A stretch of DNA of 64,000 nucleotides from Streptosporangium sandarakinum (GCF_013409935.1 NZ_JACCCO010000001.1:1178001-1242000), one strand, 5' to 3'; numbered from the stretch's first letter, positions 34,857 to 44,895 are shown. Program-made: numbers and translations. Notes: a model not told the origin generated them from the sequence alone.

Positions 34857-35579
34857 GGCGGGGGCGATCCAGGTGGCCTTGGCGGCGGCGACCAGGGTGC
34901 CGTCCACCTCGTACACGGCGCTCTCACCGAAGAGCTTGCGGCCCTCGCGGCCGGTGGCGCGGGCCACCACGGAGTAGGTGCCGCCGGGGTAGACGCGGCG
35001 GTGGACCCGCGCGGTGAGGCGGCCGAGCAGGGCGAACTCGCCGGGCTTGAAATGCGCCCAGCCGGTGGCGCAGTCGAGCGCGGCCCAGACGATCGCGTCG
35101 GGGACGACGCCGTCGGTGTCGGTGACGGTCATCGGCACCCGCCAGCCGGCGGCCACCAGGCCGGTGTCGGCCACCGGGCCGGGGAAGATCCGCAGGCCGT
35201 CGCCGGGCGTGCGCAGACCGCAGGAGAAGCAGCCGGGGAAGGCGTGGGCGGTGAAGCCGGCGAAGCCGCCCTCGGCGCGGGCCGCCTCGTTGAACGGCAC
35301 GAACCCCGGGGCGTCGAGCTCCTCGGCGACCGAGATGGCCTCCACCAGGAGGGCGCCGTCGTGGGTGAGGGTGGCGGTGTTGGCCAGGTGGCGCAGCTCC
35401 AGCTCGGTGTCGAGCGGGGTGGGCGCGTGCAGCGTGACCTCGACGGCCGAGTCGTGCCGGGCGCCGTGCAACGCCTCGGTGACCGTGCCCGCGATCCATC
35501 CGCCGTTCGCGGTGCCCTCCGGCCCGCGGAAACGCGCCGGAACGGTCAGCACGGTCTGCAGCTCGGCAGCCGTCGTCAT
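34854..35579 (-). CDS. Hotdog-fold thioesterase-like protein
   Basis: 241 aa, double-hotdog length. Contains GTANGGWIAGTVTEAL (first hotdog helix) and the motif PGCFSCGLRTPGDGL in the middle, followed by a second hotdog half with AIVWAALDCATGWAHF. I recognise the layout as a conserved actinobacterial PaaI/thioesterase-like family; the substrate is unknown. AGGAGG lies 6 nt before the ATG. A candidate operator sits 30-60 bp upstream. Confidence 0.78.
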   Translation of the reverse strand: MTTAAELQTVLTVPARFRGPEGTANGGWIAGTVTEALHGARHDSAVEVTLHAPTPLDTELELRHLANTATLTHDGALLVEAISVAEELDAPGFVPFNEAARAEGGFAGFTAHAFPGCFSCGLRTPGDGLRIFPGPVADTGLVAAGWRVPMTVTDTDGVVPDAIVWAALDCATGWAHFKPGEFALLGRLTARVHRRVYPGGTYSVVARATGREGRKLFGESAVYEVDGTLVAAAKATWIAPA

Positions 35580-36011
35580 GCCGCACCTCCTATTGCCTTC
35601 ACGGCGATTGGTTCGTTAAGAAATCGTTTTAAACGGACCGACCGATTTTACCGGAGCCATCGCGTACCCGCCGAATCAGGGGTCCGTGACGTCCCGCCGG
35701 TCACGGGCGTTCCCGGCCGCGGGGCGGTCGGCGGGTCTCGCCGGGAGACGCGGATCGCGGCGGCACGGGAGGGCAAGGATAGGGCACCGTGCGGTACTTC
35801 CGCGGCCGGATTCCGCACTTCGGTGAGATATGCTGCCCGTCACCGTCGCCTCACCAATGCCCTGGTTTATGCCGATTCGTCCGGTGGACGGTCAGCCGGC
35901 CCCGCGGGCCGCGTCACCGATCTCCGCAGGCGGGGACGGCGCCTGTCGCGCGGCGGCACGGTGACGAACCCGGCGCGCGAGGCTGGGCCCGGCGCGAAGA
36001 AAGGGTGTCAG
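35580..36011. other. Regulatory spacer between the hotdog gene and the hybrid kinase
   Basis: 432 bp with no gene. AT-richer at 35605-35660, where an imperfect dyad lies. The open frame of the kinase extends through it, but that is a chance effect of high GC: the family N-terminus starts only at 36012. Confidence 0.5.
35610..35639. promoter_or_regulatory. Candidate operator dyad
   Basis: GGTTCGTTAAGAA (35610-35622), ATCG, TTTTAAACGGACC (35627-35639): 13-bp arms with three mismatches, 30 bp upstream of the hotdog gene start. TetR-like dimensions; the regulator is not in view. Confidence 0.5.
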
Positions 36012-39000
36012 ATGACGCACCGCGACGACGCTGAGCACGGACCGGTGAAAGCGGCCGGGGCTCAGGTGTTCGCCGCCGACGACGAGGTCGGCAAGGACCT
36101 GGCGATGGTGGACTGGCGGGCGACCCCGCTCGGGCCGCCGGCCGAGTGGCCGCAGAGCCTGCAGACGGCGGTGAGCATCCTGCTGGCGTCCCGGTTCCCC
36201 ATGTGGATGGCGTGGGGGCCGCAACTGACGTTCTTCTGCAACGCCGCCTACCGCCGCGACACCCTGGGGCGGAAGTACCCGTGGGCACTGGGCCGACCGG
36301 CCGACGAGGTGTGGGCGGAGATCTGGGGCGACATCGGCCCGCGGATCGGCACCGTGCTGACCACGGGGAAGGCGACCTGGGACGAGGCCCTGCTGCTGTT
36401 CCTGGAGCGGGCCGGCTACCCGGAGGAGACCTATCACACGTTCTCCTACAGCCCCCTCAGGGACGACGCCGGCACGGTGGTCGGCATGCTGTGCGTCGTC
36501 AGCGAGGACACCGAGCGGGTCATCGGCGAGCGGCGGATGGCGACGCTGCGGGACCTCGGCTCCGATCCGAGTGTGGTCCGCACCGAGCAGGAGATGCTGG
36601 CCTTCGCCTGCCGCCAGCTCGGCCGCAACCTGCAGGACCTTCCGTTCACGCTGACCTACCTGCTCGACGACGACTGCGCGCGGCTGGCGGGGACGACCGG
36701 GATCCCCGCCGGGCACCCGGTCGCCCCGGCCACCCTGCCGCTCGACGATCCGGACGGGATGTGGCCCACGGCGGCGCCGACCCGCGGGGAGCCGGTGCTC
36801 GTGACGCTCGGCGGCGACGCGTTCACCGGCCTCCCGTCCGGGGACTGGAGGGAGCCGCCCACGCAGGCGCTGGTGGTGCCGCTGCTGCAGCAGGGCGGCG
36901 CGCCGTACGGATTCCTGGTGGCCGCGCTCAACCGGTACCGGCCCCTGGACGACGCCTACCGCGGGTTCATCGAGCTGGCCGCGGGACATGTCGCGGCGGG
37001 GATCGCCAGCGCCCGCAGCTACCAGGCCCAGCAGCGGCGAGCCGAGGAGCTGGCCGAGCTGGACCGCGCGAAGACCGTCTTCTTCTCCAACATCAGCCAT
37101 GAGTTCCGCACCCCCCTGACGCTGATCATGGGGCCGGTGGAGGAGCTGCGCACCCGGCTGCAGGGGGCCGACGCGCAGGTGCGCGACGAGCTGGAGGCCA
37201 TCCACCGCAACGGACTGCGGCTGGGCAAGCTGGTCAACACCCTCCTGGACTTCTCCCGCATCGAGGCCGGCCGGATGCGGGCCCGCTACGAACCCGTCGA
37301 CCTGGCCGCGGTCACCGCCGAGCTGGCCAGCCTCTTCCGCTCCGCCGTGGACAGGGCCGCCCTGGAGTTCCGGGTCGACTGCGCCCCCACGGACGAGCCG
37401 GTGTACATCGACCGCGGCATGTGGGAGAAGGTGATCCTCAACCTCCTCAGCAACGCCCTGAAGTTCACCTTCGAGGGCTCGATCGGCGTCACGGTGCGCG
37501 GGGAGGGCGACCACGCGGTGGTGACCGTAACCGACACGGGCATCGGCGTCCCGGCCGAGGAGCTGCCGCGGCTGTTCGAGCGGTTCCACCGCATCGACAA
37601 CGCCCGCTCGCGGTCCAACGAGGGAAGCGGCATCGGACTGGCCCTCGTCCGGGAACTGGTCGGCCTGCACGGCGGCACCATCGTCGCCGACAGCGTCGAG
37701 GATGAGGGCACCCGCTTCACGATCAGCCTGCCGTTCGGCTCCGCGCACCTGCCCCCCGAGGCGGTCGGGACGGCCGCCGACTCCGCCGCCGCGGGCTCCG
37801 CCGCCGCCGCGCCCTACGTCCAGGAGGCGCTGCGCTGGCTGCCGGCGGACGACGCCGCGTTCACCGCGGACGCCGCGGAGACGCCGCCCCACGACGCCTC
37901 CGCCTCCCCCGGCGCCGGCCCGGCCGTCTCGGCGCGGGTGCTGGTCGCCGACGACAACGCCGACATGCGCGACTACCTCGTCCGCCTTCTCAAGGGCGCC
38001 GGATACCTCGTCAGCACCGCGGGCGACGGGTGGGAGGCCCTGGACGCCATCCGCGCCGACGCACCCGACCTCGTGGTCAGCGACGTGATGATGCCCCGCA
38101 TGGACGGCCTGGCCCTGGTCTCGGCGCTGCGCAGCGACCCGCGCACCGCGGCCGTCCCCGTCCTGCTGCTGTCGGCGCGGGCGGGCCAGGAGGAGTCCAT
38201 CGAGGGCCTCCAGGCCGGAGCCGACGACTACCTGGTCAAGCCGTTCGCCGCCGCGGAGCTGCTCGCCCGGGTGCGGGCCAACATGGAGATGGCGCGCCTG
38301 CGCCAGCACCAGGCCCGCTGGCGCACCGCCCTGGTGGACTCGCTGCAGGAGGCGTTCTTCGTCTGCGACGAGAGCGGCGCCGTCGTCGAGATCAACAGCG
38401 CGTTCACCGACGTCCTCGGCTACGGCCCGGAGGACCTGCCCTACGCGCCCATCCACCCGTGGTGGCCGGACGCCGACACCGACCCGGAGGCCCACCGGCA
38501 GGTCGCCGACGCCTTCTCCGACCTTCTCGGCCGCGACAAGGGCGGCTACACCATCCCCGTCATCCACCGTGACGGGCACCGGGTGTGGGTCAGCGCCAGC
38601 TTCAACCACGCGCAGGACCCCGACACCGGGCGCCGCGTCGTCGTCGGCACGTTCCGCGACGTCACCGCCGAGCACTACGCCATCCAGCGTGAGAGCGCCC
38701 TCGCCTCGCTGAGCACGACCCTGTCCCGGGCCGTGAACCTCCCCGACGCGCTGGCCGGCGCCCTGCGGGAGCTGCACGGCCTGTGGCGCGCCCGGTGCGT
38801 GCTGGCCGCCGTCTTCGACGGCGACGAGCCCACCCTGACCGCCACCGACGAGTCGACGAGCTGGCACGGGCTCTCCGCCGAACACCGCCGGGCGCTCGCC
38901 GGCCTGCGGGAGCGGCCTCTGCTGGCTCCCGTCGCCGACCACACCGGGATGGGCGTCCTGCTGGAGCATCCCGAGGGCCCGCTGGCGCTGTGGGTCGATC

Positions 39001-40181
39001 TGGGCGGCCACCGGCCCTTCACCGGCGAGGACCAGCTGCTGCTGTCGCTGCTGGCCGGATATCTCGCCCAGGGTCTGGTCCGCGCCCACCAGATCGACCA
39101 GCAACGCGAGACGGCGATCGCGTTGCAGCGCGCCATCCTCGGTCCCGCCCGGCTTCCCGACGGGTTCGCCGTCCGCTACGAGCCCGCCACCCGCCCCCTG
39201 GAGGTCGGCGGCGACTGGTACGACACCATCACCCTGCCCGACGGGCGCATCGGCATCGTCGTCGGCGACTGCGTCGGGCACGGCGTGGAGGCCGCCGCCG
39301 TCATGGGGCAGCTGCGGAGCGCGTGCCGCGCGCTGCTCCTGCAGGACGCCAGTCCGGCCCGCACCCTCATGGCCCTGGACCACTTCGCCGCCGGTGTCCC
39401 CGGCGCGAAGTGCACCACCGCCTTCTGCGGCGTCCTCGACCCGGTGACCGGGCTCCTGACCTACTCCAGCGCCGGGCACCCGCCGGGCATCCTCGCCCAC
39501 CCCGACGGCACCACCAGCCTGCTCGACGGCGGGCGTTCCATTCCCCTGGCCGCCCGGCCGGGCAGGGCCCGCCCCGAGATCGAGACCGTCATCCCCGCCC
39601 GCGCCACGCTCATGCTGTACACCGACGGCCTGGTCGAGCGTCGCCGTCACCCGCTGGACGCGGGCATCGACCGGGCCAGCCGGGCCGTCCAGGACGGCCG
39701 GGACGCCGCCGTCGACGACCTCGCCACGCAGGTGATGAGCCGCCTGGCGCCCGCCGACGGCTACAACGACGATGTCGCCCTGCTGCTCTACCGCCACCCC
39801 ACGCCGCTGGAGGTGTCCTTCCCCGCCGAGTCGTCCCAGCTCGCACCCGTCCGCAGCGCGCTGCGGAACTGGCTCGCCCAGTGCGACCTGCCCGCCCAGA
39901 CCGTCCAGAACGTCCTCGTCGCCGCCGGTGAGGCGTGCGCCAACGCCATCGAGCACGGCCACCGCCACGCCCCCGGCGACATCGTCCGTCTGAGGGCCGA
40001 GGCGTTCGTCGACAACCTGCGCCTCACCGTCGCCGACAGCGGCCGATGGAAACTTCCCCAGCCCGAGGCGAACGCCCACCGCGGCCGCGGCGTCGCCCTG
40101 ATGCGCGCCATGATGCAACAGGTCACCATCACGCCCAGCCCGTCCGGCACCACCGTCGACATGCTCATGAGGATCGCCTGA
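36012..40181 (+). CDS. Hybrid histidine kinase with receiver, PAS, GAF, PP2C phosphatase and RsbW-like kinase domains
   Basis: About 1389 aa in one chain: PAS-like (about 45-155), GAF-like (185-340), HisKA with H363 in [13 protein letters not shown], HATPase with N-box near 475 and [22 protein letters not shown], an Ala-rich linker, a receiver (643-757, D691 in DVMMPRMDG), a second PAS (775-895), GAF (897-1025), a SpoIIE-type PP2C phosphatase (1040-1245; GGDWYD near 1062, [11 protein letters not shown]) and a C-terminal HATPase_c_2 (1255-1389) like anti-sigma kinases. It overlaps the next gene, a STAS protein, by 1 bp. So a two-component hybrid and a partner-switching module are joined; likely a general stress sensor controlling a sigma factor. 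The ATG is placed by frame and may be off by a base or two. Confidence 0.9.
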   Translation: MTHRDDAEHGPVKAAGAQVFAADDEVGKDLAMVDWRATPLGPPAEWPQSLQTAVSILLASRFPMWMAWGPQLTFFCNAAYRRDTLGRKYPWALGRPADEVWAEIWGDIGPRIGTVLTTGKATWDEALLLFLERAGYPEETYHTFSYSPLRDDAGTVVGMLCVVSEDTERVIGERRMATLRDLGSDPSVVRTEQEMLAFACRQLGRNLQDLPFTLTYLLDDDCARLAGTTGIPAGHPVAPATLPLDDPDGMWPTAAPTRGEPVLVTLGGDAFTGLPSGDWREPPTQALVVPLLQQGGAPYGFLVAALNRYRPLDDAYRGFIELAAGHVAAGIASARSYQAQQRRAEELAELDRAKTVFFSNISHEFRTPLTLIMGPVEELRTRLQGADAQVRDELEAIHRNGLRLGKLVNTLLDFSRIEAGRMRARYEPVDLAAVTAELASLFRSAVDRAALEFRVDCAPTDEPVYIDRGMWEKVILNLLSNALKFTFEGSIGVTVRGEGDHAVVTVTDTGIGVPAEELPRLFERFHRIDNARSRSNEGSGIGLALVRELVGLHGGTIVADSVEDEGTRFTISLPFGSAHLPPEAVGTAADSAAAGSAAAAPYVQEALRWLPADDAAFTADAAETPPHDASASPGAGPAVSARVLVADDNADMRDYLVRLLKGAGYLVSTAGDGWEALDAIRADAPDLVVSDVMMPRMDGLALVSALRSDPRTAAVPVLLLSARAGQEESIEGLQAGADDYLVKPFAAAELLARVRANMEMARLRQHQARWRTALVDSLQEAFFVCDESGAVVEINSAFTDVLGYGPEDLPYAPIHPWWPDADTDPEAHRQVADAFSDLLGRDKGGYTIPVIHRDGHRVWVSASFNHAQDPDTGRRVVVGTFRDVTAEHYAIQRESALASLSTTLSRAVNLPDALAGALRELHGLWRARCVLAAVFDGDEPTLTATDESTSWHGLSAEHRRALAGLRERPLLAPVADHTGMGVLLEHPEGPLALWVDLGGHRPFTGEDQLLLSLLAGYLAQGLVRAHQIDQQRETAIALQRAILGPARLPDGFAVRYEPATRPLEVGGDWYDTITLPDGRIGIVVGDCVGHGVEAAAVMGQLRSACRALLLQDASPARTLMALDHFAAGVPGAKCTTAFCGVLDPVTGLLTYSSAGHPPGILAHPDGTTSLLDGGRSIPLAARPGRARPEIETVIPARATLMLYTDGLVERRRHPLDAGIDRASRAVQDGRDAAVDDLATQVMSRLAPADGYNDDVALLLYRHPTPLEVSFPAESSQLAPVRSALRNWLAQCDLPAQTVQNVLVAAGEACANAIEHGHRHAPGDIVRLRAEAFVDNLRLTVADSGRWKLPQPEANAHRGRGVALMRAMMQQVTITPSPSGTTVDMLMRIA

Positions 40182-40477
40182 TGACCACGCCCCTTACCCT
40201 CACCTCCGGACATCGCCCGGACGGGGTCGCCCTCCTGACCGTCGCCGGTGAGATCGACATGAGCAACACCGACGTTCTCGCCGCCGCCCTCGACCGCGTC
40301 CCGGGCCCCCTGGTCCTCGACCTGACCGACGTCGAGTATCTCGACAGCGCGGGGCTGAGCGTCCTGTTCACCCACGCCGACCGCATCACGGTCATCGCCA
40401 ACGACCTGCTGTCCCCCGTCCTGGCCATCTCGGGGCTCGCCGAGCTCGCCACCGTCCACGACAGAAGACCCGAGTAG
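40181..40477 (+). CDS. STAS-domain anti-anti-sigma factor
   Basis: 98 aa, SpoIIAA/RsbV type. The phosphorylatable Ser is S56 in [18 protein letters not shown] overlap with the hybrid kinase shows tight translational coupling. Known mechanism: dephosphorylated STAS protein binds an RsbW-like kinase and frees a sigma factor. The PP2C domain of the upstream protein is the obvious phosphatase and its C-terminal ATPase domain the obvious kinase. Confidence 0.95.
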   Translation: MTTPLTLTSGHRPDGVALLTVAGEIDMSNTDVLAAALDRVPGPLVLDLTDVEYLDSAGLSVLFTHADRITVIANDLLSPVLAISGLAELATVHDRRPE

Positions 40478-40487
40478 GCGCGCGTCA

Positions 40488-40516
40488 GGGGCCCGCCGGC
40501 GTCGCCGGCGGGCCCC
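40488..40516. terminator. Bidirectional terminator between the STAS gene and glnA2
   Basis: GGGGCCCGCCGGC (40488-40500), loop GTC, GCCGGCGGGCCCC (40504-40516): perfect 13-bp stem between convergent genes. Confidence 0.88.
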
Positions 40517-40564
40517 GGGGCCGTGGGACCCCGCCGGTGGTACGCGGGACGGGGGTCCCGCCGG

Positions 40565-41926
40565 TCAGAGCACCGGCAGGTAGCGGCCCAGCTCGAACTC
40601 GGTGACCTGGCGGCGGTAGTCGCGCCACTCGGCGCGCTTGTTGCGCAGGAAGTAGTCGAAGACGTGCTCGCCGAGGGTCTCGGCGACCAGCTCGCTGTGC
40701 TCCATGACCGAGATGGCCTCGTCCAGCGACTGCGGCAGCGGGCGGATGCCCAGCGCCCGGCGCTCGGCCGAGGTCAGCGCCCAGACGTCGTCCTCGGCGC
40801 CGGGGGGCATCTCGTAGCCGTCCTCGATGCCCTTCAGCCCGGCGGCCAGGATCACCGCGAAGGCGAGGTAGGGGTTGCAGGCCGAGTCCAGGGAGCGGAA
40901 CTCGATGCGGGTCGAGCCGCCCTTGTGCGGCTTGTACATCGGCACCCGCACCAGGGCCGAGCGGTTGTTGTGGCCCCAGGAGATGTAGCTCGGCGCCTCG
41001 CCGCCGGCCCCGGCGATCGCCTCGGCGCCGCCCCACAGCCGCTTGTAGGAGTTGACCCACTGGTTGCACACGGCGGTGATCTCCGCGGCGTGCGCGAGCA
41101 GGCCGCCGATGAAGGAACGGCCGACCTTGGAGAGCTGGTACTCCGCGCCGGGCTCGTAGAAGGCGTTGCGGTCGCCCTCGAACAGCGACATGTGGGTGTG
41201 CATGCCCGAGCCGGGCTGCTCGGTGAAGGGCTTGGGCATGAAGCTCGCCCAGATGCCCTGCTCCAGCGCGACCTCCTTCATGACCAGGCGGAACGTCATG
41301 ATGTTGTCGGCGGTGGTCAGCGCGTCGGCGTAGCGCAGGTCGATCTCCTGCTGGCCGGGGCCGCCCTCGTGGTGGCTGTACTCGACGGAGATGCCCATCG
41401 ACTCCAGCATCATGATCGCGTTGCGCCGGAAGTCGTGGCCGGAGCTGTGCGGGGTGTGGTCGAAGTAGCCGCCGTCGTCGATCGGCTCGGGACGGGCGCC
41501 CTTCTGCGGCCGCTCCTTCAGCAGGAAGAACTCGATCTCGGGGTGGGTGTAGAAGCTGAACCCCATGTCGGAGGCCTTGGCCAGGGTGCGCTTGAGCACC
41601 CAGCGCGGGTCGGCGTGGGAGGGTGACCCGTCCGGCATGAGGATGTCGCAGAACATCCTGGCCGCGCCCGGCATCTCGCTGCGCCAGGGCAGGATCTGGA
41701 ACGTCGAGGGGTCGGGCTTGGCGAGCATGTCCGACTCGTAGACCCGGGCGAAGCCCTGGATCGAGGAGCCGTCGAAGCCGATGCCCTCGGCGAATGCCCC
41801 CTCCAGCTCGGCGGGTGCGATGGCCACCGACTTGAGGAAGCCCAGCACGTCGGTGAACCACAGCCGGATGAACCGGATGTCGCGTTCCTCAAGGGTGCGG
41901 AGAACGAACTCCTGCTGGCGGTCCAC
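40565..41926 (-). CDS. glnA2: GlnA2-type glutamine synthetase
   Basis: 453 aa, closely resembling S. coelicolor GlnA2 in length and sequence (MDRQQEFVLRTLEERDIRF, FYTHPEIEFFLLKERP, SYISWGHNNRSALVRVPMYKP). GTG 41926 has GGAGGAG upstream. At the position of the GlnA adenylylation tyrosine it reads EDDVWALT, so GlnE should not control it. Whether it makes glutamine in vivo or acts on another amine is unproven. A GlnR box lies 65-80 bp upstream. Confidence 0.94.
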   Translation of the reverse strand: MDRQQEFVLRTLEERDIRFIRLWFTDVLGFLKSVAIAPAELEGAFAEGIGFDGSSIQGFARVYESDMLAKPDPSTFQILPWRSEMPGAARMFCDILMPDGSPSHADPRWVLKRTLAKASDMGFSFYTHPEIEFFLLKERPQKGARPEPIDDGGYFDHTPHSSGHDFRRNAIMMLESMGISVEYSHHEGGPGQQEIDLRYADALTTADNIMTFRLVMKEVALEQGIWASFMPKPFTEQPGSGMHTHMSLFEGDRNAFYEPGAEYQLSKVGRSFIGGLLAHAAEITAVCNQWVNSYKRLWGGAEAIAGAGGEAPSYISWGHNNRSALVRVPMYKPHKGGSTRIEFRSLDSACNPYLAFAVILAAGLKGIEDGYEMPPGAEDDVWALTSAERRALGIRPLPQSLDEAISVMEHSELVAETLGEHVFDYFLRNKRAEWRDYRRQVTEFELGRYLPVL

Positions 41927-41990
41927 GGCTCCTCCTCCATTACCGACCGGGTGCGACACTCCTGGCCGCGTATCAGTCTGCCCGCTTGGT

Positions 41991-42006
41991 GTTTCGCACA
42001 CGTTAC
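41991..42006 (-). promoter_or_regulatory. GlnR box upstream of glnA2
   Basis: On the minus strand GTAAC (42006-42002), N6, GAAAC (41995-41991): a perfect gTnAC-n6-GaAAc pair, 65-80 bp before the glnA2 start. Confidence 0.75.
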
Positions 42007-42218
42007 GAGAAGAGCGGCGGGAAGGCGCATCGGCCGCACCGCCCGCGGGCCCGGCGACTGGCGCGTCCCGGCCGTCCGGCGTGACCGGTGGTGCGAGACT
42101 CCCAGCAGCCGGAACCGAGTTTGCCCAGGTCAAAGCGGCTAAAACCCCGCCGACCAGATCAAGGTGGTCACTCGTTCCCGGCCGGAACGGACCGATTGTT
42201 CTCCCGGGGAGGAAGACG

Positions 42219-43226
42219 ATGCGCACCGGACTGCGGCACGGACCTGCGGGCGGCACCGCGCCCGCCGCGCCGCCTATCTCGCCCATCTCGCCCATCTCGC
42301 TCACCGAGCGGCTCGCGGCGCTGGCCGTACCGTGCCCGGTGCACCCGTCGGTGCACCGGATCGAGGCGGCGGCCATCGCCTGGTCGCGGCGGCACGGCCT
42401 GCGGGCCGATCCCGGCGGGGGCGCGCACCTGCTGGCCGGGAGGGCGTTCGCCCGGTACGGCGCGGACGCGGCCACGATGTTCGCCCGCTGGCTGGTCTGG
42501 ATGTCCGCGGCGCGCGAGGACCCCGCGGCGCTGGCCGGGGTGCCGCGGGTGGCGCGCGGGGACGAGCCGGGCCCGGCGGCGGTGGAGCGGGCGTTCGCCG
42601 ACCTGTGGCGGGCCTGCGCGCCGCGGATGAGCGACGGCTGGCGCGAGGGGTTCCTGACCGGGCTGGCCGCCCAGCGCGCGGCGCTGCTCCGCGCCGCCCC
42701 GGCGGCCGGGGACTACCCGCCGTTCGGCAGGGACCGCTTCGGCCGCTACCTGTTCGACCTGGTGGAGCCGTGCGCCGGGGTGGAGGCACCCGCGGCCGTA
42801 CGGCGGAGCCCGCACTGGGCGGCTGTCGTCGAGGCGAGCTGCGACGTGGTCACGTGGTGTACGGACCTGGTGGCCGGGGACGGCTACCTGACGGCGGCGG
42901 CCGGACTCCCCGGCTCCACGGGCGGGCTCACCGGCTCCACGGCGGAACTGCCCGGCTCCACGGGCGGCCGGAACGGCACGGCCGGGCCCGACGGCGGGAA
43001 CGGCGCGGGCGGCGGGGACCCCGTGGCGTGGGTGACCGACCGGCTGGTCGAGCGGATGGACGACCTGTGGACGGCCGCCCGCGCGATCCCGCAGGTGGTG
43101 GAGCGGCGCGGCCTCGACACCGCCGCCGCCCGGGAGGTGATCCAGGTCACGTGCGCTTTCTTGACCATTCCCAGGGCCTACCTGGAATGGCTCTTGGAAT
43201 CACCTCGCTATCGTCACCTAGCGTAA
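42219..43226 (+). CDS. Degenerate class I terpene-synthase-like protein
   Basis: 335 aa. GGGGAGGAAG before ATG 42219. It shares the fold signatures of the intact synthase at 43801 (RYLFDLVEPCAGVEAP, CAFLTIPRAYLEWLLESPRY) but both metal sites are gone: where the synthase reads FDDEWDE this has MSAARED (95-101), and the NSE triad NDVASYPKE is replaced by TDLVAGDGY (215-223). A low-complexity insert (about 228-260) has three PGSTGG-like repeats. It cannot bind diphosphate-Mg2+ in the usual way, so a structural, regulatory or decayed role is more likely than catalysis. First gene of a three-gene operon. Confidence 0.85.
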   Translation: MRTGLRHGPAGGTAPAAPPISPISPISLTERLAALAVPCPVHPSVHRIEAAAIAWSRRHGLRADPGGGAHLLAGRAFARYGADAATMFARWLVWMSAAREDPAALAGVPRVARGDEPGPAAVERAFADLWRACAPRMSDGWREGFLTGLAAQRAALLRAAPAAGDYPPFGRDRFGRYLFDLVEPCAGVEAPAAVRRSPHWAAVVEASCDVVTWCTDLVAGDGYLTAAAGLPGSTGGLTGSTAELPGSTGGRNGTAGPDGGNGAGGGDPVAWVTDRLVERMDDLWTAARAIPQVVERRGLDTAAAREVIQVTCAFLTIPRAYLEWLLESPRYRHLA

Positions 43227-43261
43227 TCGTTCGCGCCATTCACGTAACACGGGGGTCTGCC

Positions 43262-43801
43262 GTGAGCACCGAACTTCTCAAGCACAAATTAGACCGTGCC
43301 TTCGGGCACCTGGACGTCGACGGCGACGGCCGGGCCGTACGGGACGACATGCTCGGGCTGGGCGCCAGGATCCTGGTCGGTTTCGGAGAGTCACCGACCT
43401 CTCCGGCGGGCAACCGGCTCGTCGGCGGGCTGGAGGCGGTCTGGGCGACGCTGTCGGCCGCGACCGGCGGCGACGGCGTGATCTCCCCGGAGGGCTTCCG
43501 GGCCGGCATGATCTCGGCGTTCGTGGAGGGCGACCGGTTCGACCCGGTGTTCCGGCCCGCCGCCGAGGCGGTCGCGTGGCTCTGCGACGCCGACGGGGAC
43601 GGGTCGGTCCGGCCGGCCGGCCTGCGGATCGCGCTGACCGCCTTCGGCACCGCCCACGACGACGTGGACGTGGCGTTCGACCGGCTCGACCGCGACCGGG
43701 ACGGGATCATCTCGGTCGGCGAGCTGGTCGAGGCGGTCCGGCAGTACTACACCAGCGCCGACCCGAACGCGTCCGGCAACTGGCTCTTCGGGCCGCTGTA
43801 G
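43262..43801 (+). CDS. Calerythrin-like EF-hand protein
   Basis: 179 aa. Four EF-hands: loop 1 D18-D29 (DVDGDGRAVRDD), loop 2 degenerate (AATGGDGVISPE), loop 3 D109-G120 (DADGDGSVRPAG, last position Gly) and loop 4 D143-E154 (DRDRDGIISVGE). A non-functional second hand is also known in calerythrin. The C-terminal SADPNASGNWLFGPL is typical of the actinobacterial family. Cytosolic. GTG 43262 starts 36 bp after the terpene-synthase-like gene, and its stop overlaps the next GTG by 1 bp. Confidence 0.93.
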   Translation: MSTELLKHKLDRAFGHLDVDGDGRAVRDDMLGLGARILVGFGESPTSPAGNRLVGGLEAVWATLSAATGGDGVISPEGFRAGMISAFVEGDRFDPVFRPAAEAVAWLCDADGDGSVRPAGLRIALTAFGTAHDDVDVAFDRLDRDRDGIISVGELVEAVRQYYTSADPNASGNWLFGPL

Positions 43802-44895
43802 TGCTCGCCAGGACATGCGGGGCGGCGCCCCGCGAGGTGGAGCGGTGGCCGTCCCGGGCCCACGCCCCCGTCACGGCCGCGTCCCTGCTCCTGCCCCTCG
43901 TCGAGCGCGTCCCGTCGATGGGCGCGCCCTGCCGCATGCACCCCGCGATCGACCGGATCGGGGCGTCGCTCGCCGGGTGGGCCCGCGAGACGGGGCTGGA
44001 GCCGCCCCCGGGGGCGCGGTTCGAGCGGATGGCGGGCCGGGCGCTCGCCGACGCCGGCGAGGACGCGACGCTGCTGTTCGCCAAGTGGCTGACCTGGCTG
44101 TTCTGCTTCGACGACGAGTGGGACGAGAAGCCGGCCGGGCGGGTGACCGAGACCGTGGACGCCGCCTTCGCCCGCCTCGGCCTCATGACCCGGGCGTCGC
44201 CGCTCGTGCCGGGCCCGGCCTGTGGGTCCGACGGGGAGCGCCCGCCCGTGGAGGCGTCGTTCGCCGGCCTGTGGCGGGCCACGGCCGGGCGGATGAGCGC
44301 CCGGTGGCGGCAGCGATTCGCCCGGGGGCTGGTGGCCCAGGGGGCGGCCTGCCGCGCGGAGGCGGAGAACCGGTGCGCCGGGCGGGTGCCTTCGCCCGCG
44401 GAGTACCCGGCGCTGCGCCGGGGCACCGCCGGGCCGTACCTGTTCGACCTGGTGGAGCCCTGCCTGGGGGTGGAGGTGCCGCCGGGGCTGCGGGAGAGCG
44501 TGACCTGGCGGACGCTGTTGGACGCCTGCAACGACGTGACGGCCTGGTGCAACGACGTGGCGTCGTATCCGAAGGAGCGGGCGAACGGCGACGTGCACAA
44601 CTACGTGACGGTCGCCGCGCGGGCGTTCGGGCTCTCGGAGACGGAGGCCGTCGCCTGGGTGAGCGACCGGATCGCCGAGCGCGCCGAGGACCAGCGCGCC
44701 GCGGCCCGGCGGCTGCCCCGCCTGTTCGACCGGTTCGCGCTGTCGGCGGCCCAGGCCAGGGACGTCAGCAAGGTCGCGTGCGCCTTCCTGGCCGCGCCGC
44801 GGGCGCAACTGGAGTGGCTCCTGGAGTCCAGCCGGTACGGCACGGCCGGCCCGGCGGCCCGGGACGGGTACGGGCCGGTGGCCCGGAGCGGGTAG
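43801..44895 (+). CDS. Class I terpene synthase
   Basis: 364 aa. Metal-binding motifs are intact: DDEWD (104-108) and the NSE triad N251, S255, E259 in NDVASYPKE, plus the C-terminal RY (SSRYG). Such enzymes ionise prenyl diphosphate with three Mg2+ and cyclise it, usually to a sesquiterpene; product not predictable. It shares long blocks with the degenerate gene at 42219, so the two are tandem paralogues. GTG 43801 overlaps the EF-hand stop (TAGTG); GTG 43840 is an alternative. Confidence 0.9.
   Translation: MLARTCGAAPREVERWPSRAHAPVTAASLLLPLVERVPSMGAPCRMHPAIDRIGASLAGWARETGLEPPPGARFERMAGRALADAGEDATLLFAKWLTWLFCFDDEWDEKPAGRVTETVDAAFARLGLMTRASPLVPGPACGSDGERPPVEASFAGLWRATAGRMSARWRQRFARGLVAQGAACRAEAENRCAGRVPSPAEYPALRRGTAGPYLFDLVEPCLGVEVPPGLRESVTWRTLLDACNDVTAWCNDVASYPKERANGDVHNYVTVAARAFGLSETEAVAWVSDRIAERAEDQRAAARRLPRLFDRFALSAAQARDVSKVACAFLAAPRAQLEWLLESSRYGTAGPAARDGYGPVARSG

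Noticed and set aside
34635..36011. N-terminal extension of the hybrid kinase
   Set aside because: It would run antisense through the whole hotdog gene and the AT-rich regulatory space; no domain is encoded.
35892..40118. 1408-codon open frame antisense to the hybrid kinase
   Set aside because: The same GC effect. The plus strand carries a full set of known domains.
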